Of a stretch of 64,000 nucleotides of DNA, positions 54,546-62,317 are shown piece by piece. The notes beneath the pieces were generated by a model. The model did no database searches, was not told where the DNA came from, and saw only the letters and a program-made list of their open reading frames with translations. A program made the position numbers and the translations under genes. The DNA lies in NCBI GenBank assembly GCA_963762965.1, contig CAVXME010000001.1, forward strand, positions 3,224,001 to 3,288,000. Direction: 5' to 3'. Position 1 is the first letter of the stretch. Every line of letters starts with the position of its first letter. The DNA is from DATBAX01 sp963762965. GTDB taxonomy: Bacteria > Acidobacteriota > Terriglobia > Terriglobales > Acidobacteriaceae.

Positions 54546-55493
54546 ATGAAAAAGTCATTGTGGCTGCGGGGGCTGGTTTTGTGGGGGCTGGTGTTGTTGA
54601 TTTCTCTGGGCATGGGGTTGCCTGCGAGTTTTGCGCAAGGTCTGGGAGCGACGCAAATCGGGCCCGGTCTGCAGAATCTTGCCGACTGCCAGAATCGGAC
54701 GCTGGGCCACCGCGAACACCTCATGGCCGATCGTCTGCAAGCCAAACTCGACAAAACCACCACGCTCGCGCCCGAGGACCACGACATCTGGGTGGCTGAA
54801 ATCCGCGCCCTGCGCCAGGTAACACCCTCGCAGCCCTTCAAGGCGCCCGATCCGAAAAACCCGCAGCGCTATCTTCTGGGACTGACCAACAACGAACAAA
54901 TGGCCATCAATTCCATGCACAACCGCTTCGTGCAGGAAAATACTCTGGCCTGCGAGAAAAAATACGGTGGCATGTCGCGCTACTCGCCGGGCTCGGACCA
55001 GTCCGGCCAGGCTAACTACGAGAAGCAATTGAAGGACAACATCGGCACGGCCACCGACATTGCGACCATCCCCGTGGGCGAAATTCCCAGCCCGCATCCC
55101 AAAACAATGGAGCAGATGCACGCCGAGCGGAGAGCGACGCAGCAGGCGAACCGGCAGGCGGCGACGCAAACCATCAGCGGCTGCACCGACTCGTCCAAGG
55201 GACTGCGCTTGAGCATCCTGGCGGACAAAATGCAGCAAAAACTCGACGCCAGCAAGGGACTGTCGGCCAAAGAGCACGCCGATTTCGAAGCCGACATAAA
55301 AGCCACACGCGATGCCGCCGACCAGAACCTGACTTCCGCCCCGCCGGTGGATCCGAAAAATCCCACCCGCGCCATGATGCGCCTGACTGCGCAGGAGCAA
55401 ATGGAAGTCACGACGGAATTCTCCAAGCGCTATCTGGCGGCGATACAGAACTGCATGCATGCCGGGACGCCGGCGCGGAGCTCGGCGCAGTAA
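54546..55493 (+). CDS. Secreted protein with tandem duplicated unknown domain
   Basis: A 315-residue protein with signal peptide MKKSLWLRGLVLWGLVLLIS ending near FAQ. It contains the same ~85-residue module twice: REHLMADRLQAKLDKTTTLAP...DPKNPQRYLLGLTNNEQM...LACEKK (residues about 55-140) and LSILADKMQQKLDASKGLSA...DPKNPTRAMMRLTAQEQM...IQNCMH (about 225-310). Each module carries one Cys before and one near its end, which may form disulfides. A Gln/Arg-rich linker joins them. No known family is recognised. The gene is bracketed by two 79-bp hairpin repeats. Confidence 0.75.
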   Translation: MKKSLWLRGLVLWGLVLLISLGMGLPASFAQGLGATQIGPGLQNLADCQNRTLGHREHLMADRLQAKLDKTTTLAPEDHDIWVAEIRALRQVTPSQPFKAPDPKNPQRYLLGLTNNEQMAINSMHNRFVQENTLACEKKYGGMSRYSPGSDQSGQANYEKQLKDNIGTATDIATIPVGEIPSPHPKTMEQMHAERRATQQANRQAATQTISGCTDSSKGLRLSILADKMQQKLDASKGLSAKEHADFEADIKATRDAADQNLTSAPPVDPKNPTRAMMRLTAQEQMEVTTEFSKRYLAAIQNCMHAGTPARSSAQ

Positions 55494-55537
55494 GAACCCG
55501 ATCCAAATGATATCGGTCGATTTGGCCGCACGCGCCA

Positions 55538-55616
55538 CCGTGAAAGAGCGGCCCTTCCAGGGCCGCGTTATAAGGAGCGACAATTTACGCGGCGCTGAAG
55601 CGCCACTCTTCCACGG
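55538..55616. repeat. 79-bp hairpin repeat, copy 2
   Basis: It begins CCGTGAAAGAGCGGC and ends CCACTCTTCCACGG, with the internal GGCGCTGAAGCGCC palindrome retained. Substitutions relative to the 54355 copy are scattered, so the two are diverged members of one family. Confidence 0.75.
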
Positions 55617-55675
55617 CACTCCCTACGGTACTCCCCAGGTTGGTGAAGAGGGCATTCTCCCGGTCGCCGACCTCA

Positions 55676-56209
55676 TCAGCCGGCGGTAACTGACGGACGT
55701 GTGTCCACGGTCGCGTCCTGTTCGACAAACTCTTGCAGCCAGCCCAGCACTCTCTTCCATCCGTCGGTGTGGCCGGCGATGGCATGCGGGGCTGAGGCAA
55801 ATCCTTGATGACGAATCTTCACCAGCGTGCCTGTCCCCGCCTTCTGCGGGCCGCGGGCGTGCAGGTTGTGCACTTCCTGGGGCTGGAACTCCCAACGCAC
55901 CGTGCTCCGCAGCATGGTGGCAAAAGTTGGTTGCCAGGTATAAACCAGCAGACGCGGCGGATCGACTTCCAGATACTCGCCGGTCACGTTGAACTCTTCA
56001 CCGTTTTGGCTCACGCCTTTGCTCTCCCACTTGCCACCGGGACGCACGTCGCCAGTCCATTCCTTGATGCGGTACATGCCTTTTTGCCCCCACCATTGCA
56101 TCTGCTGCGCCGGCGTGGTGATGGCCTCAAAGACGCGTTCTGGTGGTGCAGCAATAAAAATCTCCGCCAGGATCTGGTCCTGGTCGGGAGTGATGGTAGC
56201 AGTTGCCAT
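55676..56209 (-). CDS. SRPBCC / AHSA1-like protein 1
   Basis: A 177-residue START/Bet v1-like protein of the AHSA1 (activator of Hsp90 ATPase homologue) group. It shows the N-terminal signature IFIAAPPERVFEAITTPAQQMQWW, the GGKWESKG strand and VDPPRLLVYTWQP. The hydrophobic cavity of the fold usually binds lipids or small ligands. It is a paralogue of the next upstream gene and lies in the ArsR-led operon. Bacterial ArsR-AHSA1 pairs are very common, but their ligands are unknown. Confidence 0.9.
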   Translation of the reverse strand: MATATITPDQDQILAEIFIAAPPERVFEAITTPAQQMQWWGQKGMYRIKEWTGDVRPGGKWESKGVSQNGEEFNVTGEYLEVDPPRLLVYTWQPTFATMLRSTVRWEFQPQEVHNLHARGPQKAGTGTLVKIRHQGFASAPHAIAGHTDGWKRVLGWLQEFVEQDATVDTRPSVTAG

Positions 56210-56227
56210 GGCAGTCGTCTCCTAAAG

Positions 56228-56704
56228 TTATTTTGAAAGTTGTTCGGTAAAAGTTTTGAGGCTGTCGAGCACGCCCACCCAGCCACCGGCGTAATCCCCG
56301 CGAGCCTGCTTCTCGCTGGACAGGTTGCTATGGATGACCTTCACATGCGTGCCGTCCTTCGTAGGCTGCAATTCCCAACGCACCACGGCGGGCAGCGAGG
56401 GATCATCATGCCAGTTGGCATGCCAGCTGTAAACCAGAAGCCGCGGAGGATCGATCTCCAGAATTTCTCCGCCGGAGCGAAACTCGATGACGCCATTCAT
56501 CGGCTTGGCAGCAGCGGCGGAGGCGAACTTCCAGCGGCCGCCCTTGCGCGCGTCCATTTGCCAAACCTTGGCCGGACACGATGGATCGGTGAACCAGCGT
56601 AACAGTTCTTCAGGCCGGGTAATGGCCTGAAACACACGCTCCGGCGGCGCGGCAATGTGAATCTCCGCCAGTACAGAATCTTCCGTGACATTGGTTGTTG
56701 TCAT
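56228..56704 (-). CDS. SRPBCC / AHSA1-like protein 2
   Basis: A 158-residue paralogue of the gene at 55676-56209, with IHIAAPPERVFQAITRPEELLRWF, GGRWKFASAA, IDPPRLLVYSWHANW and a C-terminal helix ending LKTFTEQLSK. The DPPRLLVY strand is nearly identical in both, which indicates a tandem duplication. The copies are 18 bases apart in one operon, which suggests a heterodimer or two ligand specificities. Confidence 0.9.
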   Translation of the reverse strand: MTTTNVTEDSVLAEIHIAAPPERVFQAITRPEELLRWFTDPSCPAKVWQMDARKGGRWKFASAAAAKPMNGVIEFRSGGEILEIDPPRLLVYSWHANWHDDPSLPAVVRWELQPTKDGTHVKVIHSNLSSEKQARGDYAGGWVGVLDSLKTFTEQLSK

Positions 56705-56773
56705 GACATTGTCCTTGTCTTTGTTCTTGTCTTTGTCAGTGCGTGTGTTTCAGTCCATGTTTAGGAGGCCGCA

Positions 56774-57274
56774 TCAGTTCTTGCGGGTCAGGTCGAACAG
56801 CTCGACGATTTCTTTTCCGTCCTGAATGAAGCGCCATTCTTCGGTGTGATGATTGGCGTCCACGACGGTAAAGACCACCCGATGCATGTGTCCGGTGTGC
56901 TCAGTCAGGTTGGTGGCGTCGACGAAATCGAACATGACGCTCTTGCCATCCGGAGAAAGTGTGGCCACCATGCGTGGCTGGTTGCCGGCAGCGCAGTAGT
57001 GAGTGAGGAGCAGGCGGTCGCCGTCCATGTGGAACATGGAAATCATGTCTTGCTGTTTCTCCATTTCGGTGGCGAGGATTTCGCTCATCAGCGCCGAGCC
57101 TCCGGCCGTCATGCGATAGGAGACCTCCACGGGCTTGCCCTGCGTGTTCTTCCCTTCCCAGGAGCCGGTGAGGGTCTTGAGCATGTCGAAAGATTTTTGT
57201 GAGTTGGGTTCGGCCACGGCTGCCAGAGTGGTCAGGATCATGGCGAAAGAGATTGCGGTGCGTAGGGTTTTCAT
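56774..57274 (-). CDS. Exported DUF1579-like/lipocalin-like protein
   Basis: A 166-residue protein with signal peptide MKTLRTAISFAMILTTLAAVAE. The mature beta-rich domain begins FDMLKTLTGSWEGKNTQGKPVEVSYRM, a pattern of small calycin-like proteins ('L.G.W.G' opening), and continues MISMFHMDGDRLLLTHYCAAGNQPRM. Such proteins bind lipophilic ligands. It is in the ArsR operon, upstream of the two SRPBCC genes. Confidence 0.75.
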   Translation of the reverse strand: MKTLRTAISFAMILTTLAAVAEPNSQKSFDMLKTLTGSWEGKNTQGKPVEVSYRMTAGGSALMSEILATEMEKQQDMISMFHMDGDRLLLTHYCAAGNQPRMVATLSPDGKSVMFDFVDATNLTEHTGHMHRVVFTVVDANHHTEEWRFIQDGKEIVELFDLTRKN

Positions 57275-57317
57275 TTGTTTCCTCCTTAAGGTATGAACAG
57301 CAAAACTCGTGAAGCCT

Positions 57318-57737
57318 TCAACTGGCGGTGACCAACCACGCGGCCCAGCCCAGGACGATGACCAACACCGCCGAAAATGCCGCCGGGGCCACCGAAAAAT
57401 AAAGATAGCTAAGAACTACTCCTACGACCTGGACCGCGACAAAAACCCAGGCTAGAGACTGAATCGCGTGCGGGTTGCTGCGGGCCATCCCGCCCAGATA
57501 CCAGGCCACAAAAGCCGAGAACAGCATGCTCACGGTCGCGGACAGTCCGAATCCCATGTAGAAGTGGCCGTAAGAAAAGCTGGCGTTGCCCACCTTGAAG
57601 TACACCTGGTTCATGGCGTCGCGCACCGCGAGTCCCTCGGGCGTAGGCGGTTTGAAGCTCAGAAAACCGAAAGTGTGCCCCGCCGCAAACAGAACGAACA
57701 CCACGGCTGCGATTCGATAGAGTACGGTTGCTTTCAC
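57318..57737 (-). CDS. Four-helix membrane protein in the ArsR operon
   Basis: A 139-residue integral membrane protein with four helices (AAVVFVLFAAGHTFGFLSF, MGFGLSATVSMLFSAFVAWYL, SLAWVFVAVQVVGVVLSYLYF, FSAVLVIVLGWAAWLV in fragments). The conserved His in AAGHTFGFLSFKPPTPEG may bind a metal or heme, but no named family is certain. It lies 21 bases after the ArsR gene and 43 bases before the DUF1579-like gene. Confidence 0.7.
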   Translation of the reverse strand: MKATVLYRIAAVVFVLFAAGHTFGFLSFKPPTPEGLAVRDAMNQVYFKVGNASFSYGHFYMGFGLSATVSMLFSAFVAWYLGGMARSNPHAIQSLAWVFVAVQVVGVVLSYLYFSVAPAAFSAVLVIVLGWAAWLVTAS

Positions 57738-57758
57738 GATGCTTACCTCTCCTCGTTA

Positions 57759-58148
57759 TTATTTGTGAGTCTTCGGCGACGCTTTCTCGTTCTTTCTGGC
57801 GTACTCGGTCTCTTTGGCGTATTCGGTTTCTACAAAAGCTTTCAAGTTGTTGAGATTGGTCTCCCAGAAGACTCGGTAATGTTCCAGCCAATGGTCCACC
57901 GCTTTGAGCGGGCCGGGGCTCAACTGATAGACCCGGTTGCGTCCCTCGCGACGCTCCTCGACCAGATGAGCGCGACGCAGCAGCCGCAGATGCTTGGAAA
58001 TCGCCGGACGGGAGACCGGGAACGCTCGGGCAATTTGCCCAGCGGGCTGGCTTCCCTTCCGCAGCAGGTCAAGCACGGCGCGGCGGGTGGGATCGGCCAG
58101 GGCGCTGAAGGCCGTCTCCGTGGAATATGTAACCGAACGGTTCCGCAT
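57759..58148 (-). CDS. ArsR-family transcriptional regulator
   Basis: A 129-residue winged-helix repressor: FSALADPTRRAVLDLLRKGSQPAGQIARAF, recognition helix SRPAISKHLRLLRRAHLVEERREGRNRVYQL. There are no metal-binding cysteines, and the Lys/Glu-rich C-terminus is of the AHSA1-associated ArsR subgroup. It is the first gene of the operon ArsR-membrane-DUF1579-SRPBCC-SRPBCC and has a palindromic operator at its promoter. Confidence 0.92.
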   Translation of the reverse strand: MRNRSVTYSTETAFSALADPTRRAVLDLLRKGSQPAGQIARAFPVSRPAISKHLRLLRRAHLVEERREGRNRVYQLSPGPLKAVDHWLEHYRVFWETNLNNLKAFVETEYAKETEYARKNEKASPKTHK

Positions 58149-58150
58149 AA

Positions 58151-58172
58151 TGCGTAACTATAGGGTTACGCA
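58151..58172. promoter_or_regulatory. Palindromic ArsR operator over the promoter
   Basis: TGCGTAAC and GTTACGCA are perfect eight-base arms around TATAGG. Read on the minus strand, a TATAGT -10-like hexamer lies inside the dyad, 14 bases from the ArsR start at 58148. Repressor binding would block the promoter directly. Confidence 0.7.
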
Positions 58173-58231
58173 ATTGCGTTGTCAAGCAATATTTTCGATT
58201 AAGACTAAAATCAACTCATCGTCGACCACTT

Positions 58232-58657
58232 TTAGTGTTTGGAACCAGGCGAAATGGTGCGAAACGAGAAATCTGAGAGGTTTGAGGTTTTCTCTCCTAG
58301 ATCAGTACGAATTGCCAGGATGATCTTGCGTATGGTTTCATTCTGTTTGTTGACGGAGTACGAATCACCTTGGTGACCGCTGACATAATCCAGCAACATG
58401 TAGACATGTTCCAGAACCTCGCGGCTTGAAAAAAAGTTCATCAGGTTGACAGCATTTGCAATTCTTAGATGAGCTTCATGCGTCTTGTTTTCGCTGCCGA
58501 TTTCCGCAAATCCGCCAAGAAACTCAGCATATCTATCAATCTTAACTTGGAGATTCTTTAGTTGGTGTTCGCGCTTGCGGGAAAAATAATGAGAAAGTGT
58601 CGCGGCAACGAGAGTTGCCCATGCACAAATTATTGCTGTCCAGATTGCGGCATTCAT
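58232..58657 (-). CDS. Membrane-anchored hypothetical protein (141 aa)
   Basis: Starting at ATG 58657 with GAGG six bases before it, the product has one N-terminal helix (MNAAIWTAIICAWATLVAAT) and a cytoplasmic helical domain with KNLQVKIDRYAEFLGGFAEIG and EVLEHVYMLLDYVSGHQGD. It is visibly more AT-rich than its neighbours, hinting at transfer. A longer start at 58675 is possible. No family was recognised. It is separated from the ArsR gene by 83 bases. Confidence 0.6.
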   Translation of the reverse strand: MNAAIWTAIICAWATLVAATLSHYFSRKREHQLKNLQVKIDRYAEFLGGFAEIGSENKTHEAHLRIANAVNLMNFFSSREVLEHVYMLLDYVSGHQGDSYSVNKQNETIRKIILAIRTDLGEKTSNLSDFSFRTISPGSKH

Positions 58658-58686
58658 AGGTAACCTCGTTCGCACGGTGATGGATT

Positions 58687-58723
58687 CCCAGGTCTCGCAA
58701 AAGCGGCGAGACCTGGGGCACCC
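58687..58723 (-). repeat. REP-like element, type A, copy 3
   Basis: On the minus strand it starts GGGTGCCCC, has arms GGTCTCGCC and GGCGAGACC (written here on the plus strand as GGTCTCGC...GCGAGACC) and is followed by GGG. It lies between the AT-rich hypothetical gene and pdxT. Confidence 0.85.
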
Positions 58724-58733
58724 GGTCCCACAC

Positions 58734-59411
58734 TTACCACTTATCCTTCTCTTGCCGGTCTTGCTTGAGTTCCTTGGACAGAGAAGGCTTGCCAGAAAAG
58801 AGTCCTCGTGTCTCCTCGACGAGCTTTAAGTTGCTGACTAAATCCAGGAATGCCTGATGGATGCGCGTGTCGTCTGAAAGTTCGGGATGGAAGGTTGCTG
58901 CCATTACCCTTCCCTGGCGGACGGCGACGGGGTCTTTGTTATTGCCTTCGGTGGCGAGGACTTCGACGTTCGGGCCGACGCGGGAGATTTTTGGGGCGCG
59001 GATGAAGACCATTTCGATCGGAGAACTGCACGCTTTGTCCTGAATAAGCTGGCCTTGGCGGATGGAGCTGTCGATCTGGCGTCCGTAGGCATTGCGGCGG
59101 ATGCCGATGTCGAGTGCGCCTAAGCCTGCCTGGGTGGGATTCTCTACTTCTTTCGCCAGCAGGATGGCGCCAGCGCATGTGCCGAACGTGGGCTTGGCGT
59201 GGACGAATTGTTTGAGTTTTTCGAATCCGGCCTCGCCTAGAAGTTTTAGGAATGTGCCGGATTCGCCGCCCGGGATGACCAGGCCGTCGATTTCGTCGAA
59301 CTGCTCGGGCCTTTTGACCAGCACGACTTTGGCTCCCAGCTCTTCGAGCCGTTGGCGATGCGCGTCGAAATCGCCTTGCAGAGCCAGGACACCGATGGTT
59401 GGGACAGCCAT
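58734..59411 (-). CDS. pdxT: Pyridoxal 5'-phosphate synthase glutaminase subunit
   Basis: A 225-residue class I glutaminase that supplies ammonia to PdxS in deoxyxylulose-5-P-independent PLP synthesis. Signatures are IGVLALQGDFDAHR, GLVIPGGESGTFLKLL, the nucleophile Cys79 in FGTCAGAI and the His175/Glu177 pair in TFHPELSDD. The C-terminal ~25 residues beyond the family end are Lys/Ser-rich. pdxS, usually adjacent, is not in this window. Confidence 0.95.
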   Translation of the reverse strand: MAVPTIGVLALQGDFDAHRQRLEELGAKVVLVKRPEQFDEIDGLVIPGGESGTFLKLLGEAGFEKLKQFVHAKPTFGTCAGAILLAKEVENPTQAGLGALDIGIRRNAYGRQIDSSIRQGQLIQDKACSSPIEMVFIRAPKISRVGPNVEVLATEGNNKDPVAVRQGRVMAATFHPELSDDTRIHQAFLDLVSNLKLVEETRGLFSGKPSLSKELKQDRQEKDKW

Positions 59412-59457
59412 TAGTCGATTCTACTGGAAGCGTGCGGATGGGCGCTGCTGGGCCAAC

Positions 59458-59505
59458 AAGCCCCACCCTCCTTCGCAAAGAACGCGAAAGAAGGATGGGG
59501 CACCC
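59458..59505 (-). repeat. GGGTGCCC-headed hairpin repeat, type B, copy 2
   Basis: The minus-strand head is GGGTGCCCCATCCTTC; the plus strand shows CCCCACCCTCCTTCGC and GCGAAAGAAGGATGGGG as arms of a hairpin. It is homologous to the copy inside the alpha-glucuronidase gene at 2508-2551. Confidence 0.75.
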
Positions 59506-59570
59506 GGCAAAAGATCTGATGACGCTTCTACGGGTAGCGCGCTATATTGCATTCTGCGCGGCGGTCGGGG

Positions 59571-59610
59571 CCGAAAATCCCCGCTCAAGCAAAGCTTGAA
59601 CGAGGCACCC
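59571..59610 (-). repeat. GGGTGCCC-headed hairpin repeat, type C, copy 2
   Basis: Minus strand: GGGTGCC then TCGTTCAAGCTTTGCTTGAGC and GGGGATTTTCGG. The loop-proximal palindrome CAAGCTTTGCTTG is intact. It lies 33 bases upstream of the MBL hydrolase gene and is the non-coding counterpart of the 2568-2607 copy. Confidence 0.8.
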
Positions 59611-59642
59611 TCGAAAGTGTCTATTAGGGGCGGGAGGTGGTT

Positions 59643-60512
59643 ATGGCATCAGACAGCAAGAGTTTCAAGGTTGGCGACATCGAATGTGTTGCGGTCAATG
59701 ATGGAACGTTTTCGTATCCCATTGGCTGGCTCTTTTCCAATGTCCCGGCGGAACAAGTGGAGAATAGTCTGCGAGAGCGCAAACTTCCTGAGACCCATGT
59801 CGAGAGTCCATTTACGTGTCTATTGGTGAAAACCGGGAAACACAAGGTGTTGATCGATACCGGGGCGGAAGGATTGGCGCCAACGGCGGGCAATCTACTG
59901 AAAAATCTGGCTGCTGAACGCATTTCTCCGGAAGAAATTACAGATGTGGTTTTGACCCACGGCCATCCTGATCATATTGGCGGAGTGCTTAACGGGAGCG
60001 GCCCTGCGTTTCCCAACGCGCGCTACCTGATGTCGAGAACAGAATGGGATTTCTGGAACGATCCTTCGGTCTTGCATGACTCAGCCATGGGTGAGCACAT
60101 GAAGCAGATGCTGGTCGGCTGCGCGCAGAAAAACCTGCCACCTCTCAAAGATCGCATCGAGTTACTGGATGGCGAGAAAGAAGTTGTGCCGGGAATTCTG
60201 GCGATTCCTGCGCCTGGGCACACGCCGGGGCATATCGCTTTGCTGATTGTTTCGTCCGGCGCGCAGTTGCTGCACATGTCGGATGCCGTACTGAATCCGC
60301 TGCACATGGAGAATCCGGATTGGCGGAACGTGTTCGATCTCGATCCCGCCGATGCTGTGAGCACACGGCAGCGGTTGCTCGATCGCGCCGCTGCCGACAA
60401 AGTGAGTGTCCTCGCCTATCATTTTCCGTTTCCCGGTATGGGGAGGGTCACCAGCAAAGGCCATGCGTGGGCGTGGCAAGCCGGCGTCGATGCCGACTTT
60501 CGCGCGGCCTGA
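59643..60512 (+). CDS. MBL-fold metallo-hydrolase
   Basis: A 289-residue metallo-beta-lactamase-fold protein from ATG 59643, with GGGAGG before it. The metal motif is HGHPDH (His106, His108, Asp110, His111), followed by AIPAPGHTPGHIALLI, HMSDAVLN and a final AYHFPFPGMG. This is the AHL-lactonase/AttM-like MBL subfamily in layout. It may hydrolyse a lactone, thioester or organophosphate; it is not a beta-lactamase by detail. It is a single gene. Confidence 0.9.
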   Translation: MASDSKSFKVGDIECVAVNDGTFSYPIGWLFSNVPAEQVENSLRERKLPETHVESPFTCLLVKTGKHKVLIDTGAEGLAPTAGNLLKNLAAERISPEEITDVVLTHGHPDHIGGVLNGSGPAFPNARYLMSRTEWDFWNDPSVLHDSAMGEHMKQMLVGCAQKNLPPLKDRIELLDGEKEVVPGILAIPAPGHTPGHIALLIVSSGAQLLHMSDAVLNPLHMENPDWRNVFDLDPADAVSTRQRLLDRAAADKVSVLAYHFPFPGMGRVTSKGHAWAWQAGVDADFRAA

Positions 60513-60543
60513 ACCCACTGATGGCAGGGCGTTTCGATTGGCT

Positions 60544-61104
60544 TTAATGCGGGATCTTTACCCCGAGCGCAATGCTTGCCAGCCCGGCAATCACCAGCAA
60601 GAGGAATCCCGCGGAGTAGATGTAATACACAATCCTCACTTTAGGCCAGAGCCAGGGAGGAAGCTGGTCGGCCAGCTTGTCGGTGAAAGTTTCGTTGAGG
60701 CGGGGAGGAAGGACGGCTTCTTCCGACTCGGGCCGCCAACTCGCGGCGATCCAGGTAGCTCGCAGGTTGGATAGCAGCAGAGCGGAGAGAATGATGCGGA
60801 TGACTCCCGGCAAGAGCAGCGTATCCAGAAGGTACATGATGAATACGGCGAGCGCGGCATAGCGGCTGCGTTCGCGCACTCCCACGCCACCCAGATAATA
60901 GTAGAAAAAGATGGCGACGCCCGTAAGTGGCTGACCCTGAATCGCCAGAAATACGAAAGATCCGATCGCCACCAGGGTGCAAACCCAATATCCCTGGGAC
61001 CCGAGATAGTCCACGTCGGTTCCGTTCCGGATGGATGGCCAGAACAAACTCTTGAGGCGTCCTTCGCTGCGCTCGTCGGACCCTGACAGGCCTAGGGTTT
61101 CCAT
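60544..61104 (-). CDS. Hypothetical membrane protein
   Basis: A 186-residue protein with a charged N-terminus (METLGLSGSDERSEGRLKSL) and about four to five helices: WVCTLVAIGSFVFLAI, GVAIFFYYYLGGVGV, ALAVFIMYLLDTLLLPG, IRIILSALLLSNL and a final VYYIYSAGFLLLVIAGLASI. It is similar in feel to acidobacterial DUF-type integral proteins, but no function is known. It is convergent with the MBL gene, 31 bases away. Confidence 0.65.
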   Translation of the reverse strand: METLGLSGSDERSEGRLKSLFWPSIRNGTDVDYLGSQGYWVCTLVAIGSFVFLAIQGQPLTGVAIFFYYYLGGVGVRERSRYAALAVFIMYLLDTLLLPGVIRIILSALLLSNLRATWIAASWRPESEEAVLPPRLNETFTDKLADQLPPWLWPKVRIVYYIYSAGFLLLVIAGLASIALGVKIPH

Positions 61105-61167
61105 GACGCGGGATTAGACACCAGCCGGGCAGTAGGTGTCTAGAGAAAAGATAGGCGAGGAAGCGGC

Positions 61168-61232
61168 GGGAAAATCCCCTCCCAAAGCCTGCCCTGAGCG
61201 AAGTCGAACGGGCGGAACTTGGACGGGCACCC
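61168..61232 (-). repeat. GGGTGCCC-headed hairpin repeat, type D
   Basis: Minus strand: GGGTGCCCGTCCAAG, then the hairpin GCCCGTTCGACTTCGCTCAGGG (61191-61213 on the plus strand), then GGGGATTTTCCC. The head is that of types A-C, and the GGATTTTCCC end is that of type C. Only one copy was found. Confidence 0.55.
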
Positions 61233-61251
61233 TTAAGAGTTAGCAACGCCT

Positions 61252-62262
61252 TTAGGGCTGCTTTGGGTCCGGGGCTGATCCATTATCGGTCTCGTTCAAG
61301 ATTTTGAACTCCTGCTCTGCGCCCGAGCTTCCCGAATTAGACGACAGGTAAGCGTGCTTTTTGTCGACTCGCAGCGAGAGCGTGTCACCGAGTGCGATTT
61401 CTTTGTCGGCCAGCGCGCAAGGCTTGCCGGAACATTCCAGTTGGTAGATCTTGCCAGCAGTTTGGATGCGCAGAACGTGCACCCACTGCGGCGCGCTGCC
61501 TCCCATCATGACCATGCCGCCGCCGGCGGGTGCGCCGGCGACGGGAACTCCCATCACGGGCGCGGTTGGAATTGCCGTTATCGGCGCGCCACCTGTAACT
61601 GGAATGCCCGTCACCACGCCACCCGTAGTGGGCCCGGTGGGCGTGACGAGGACGGGTGCGCCTCCTGTGACTGGTACAGCCATTACCGGCGCTGTTGCCA
61701 TCACTGGGGTTGCGGCGCTGGCTGTCGTCACCCCAGACGATGGCAAGCCTGGAGCGGTGGACCAGCCGACCCCATGCTGTCCTTTCACATGAACGCCGGT
61801 GCCAATGACGATGCCTGGCTCGGGGGGTGGGGTCGAGCCCTTGGCGTTAGCGGCGGGAGCGGGGGCCGGAGGCGCAGAGGCTGGCAATGCCGGAATGACT
61901 TTCAGCTCGGTGGTTAGAATGCGAAGCTTTTCTTCGTCTCCCTGTGAAATGGGAGGCATGTAGGCCCAGTCGCCATCGATTCGAAAATGGACCGTGTCGC
62001 CAGTGGCAATCGGCTTGTCGCCGATTTTGCACTCCGGCTCGCCCAGCTGGAAGGTCTTTACCTTGGTGCACATCAACAGATAAATCCTGCTGTCGGTCGC
62101 GACCTGATAAAAGTGTCCATGCTTGGAGAGGGCGGAGAGCACGCTCCCGCTTACGTTGTACTTGTCGGCAGGCTGGGCCTCTGCGGGGGCCTGGGCGACA
62201 GCCGACATCGTCGCCAGTAATGCAATTCCGCCGAATAGAGATTTCAGGAGTGTGCACGACAT
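61252..62262 (-). CDS. Secreted protein with two similar beta domains and low-complexity linker
   Basis: A 336-residue protein with signal peptide MSCTLLKSLFGGIALLATMS...AQ. Two related segments, YQVATDSRIYLLMC...IATGDTVHFRIDGDWAYM (residues about 52-102) and LRIQTAGKIYQLEC...IALGDTLSLRVDKKHAYL (about 264-309), have the same order of strands and a paired Cys pattern. Between them is a ~130-residue Pro/Ala/Gly/Val linker with iterated V-P-V-x-G-G-A-P units. The function is unknown. It may span the cell envelope. Confidence 0.75.
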   Translation of the reverse strand: MSCTLLKSLFGGIALLATMSAVAQAPAEAQPADKYNVSGSVLSALSKHGHFYQVATDSRIYLLMCTKVKTFQLGEPECKIGDKPIATGDTVHFRIDGDWAYMPPISQGDEEKLRILTTELKVIPALPASAPPAPAPAANAKGSTPPPEPGIVIGTGVHVKGQHGVGWSTAPGLPSSGVTTASAATPVMATAPVMAVPVTGGAPVLVTPTGPTTGGVVTGIPVTGGAPITAIPTAPVMGVPVAGAPAGGGMVMMGGSAPQWVHVLRIQTAGKIYQLECSGKPCALADKEIALGDTLSLRVDKKHAYLSSNSGSSGAEQEFKILNETDNGSAPDPKQP

Positions 62263-62317
62263 ACGGAACCTCCGGTGGGGATTCTACACTTTGGCGGCTC
62301 CTACACTGCGGAGCCTT

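Noticed and set aside
54012..55675. A full insertion sequence carrying the tandem-domain gene.
   Set aside because: No transposase or target duplication is visible; only hairpin repeats flank the gene.
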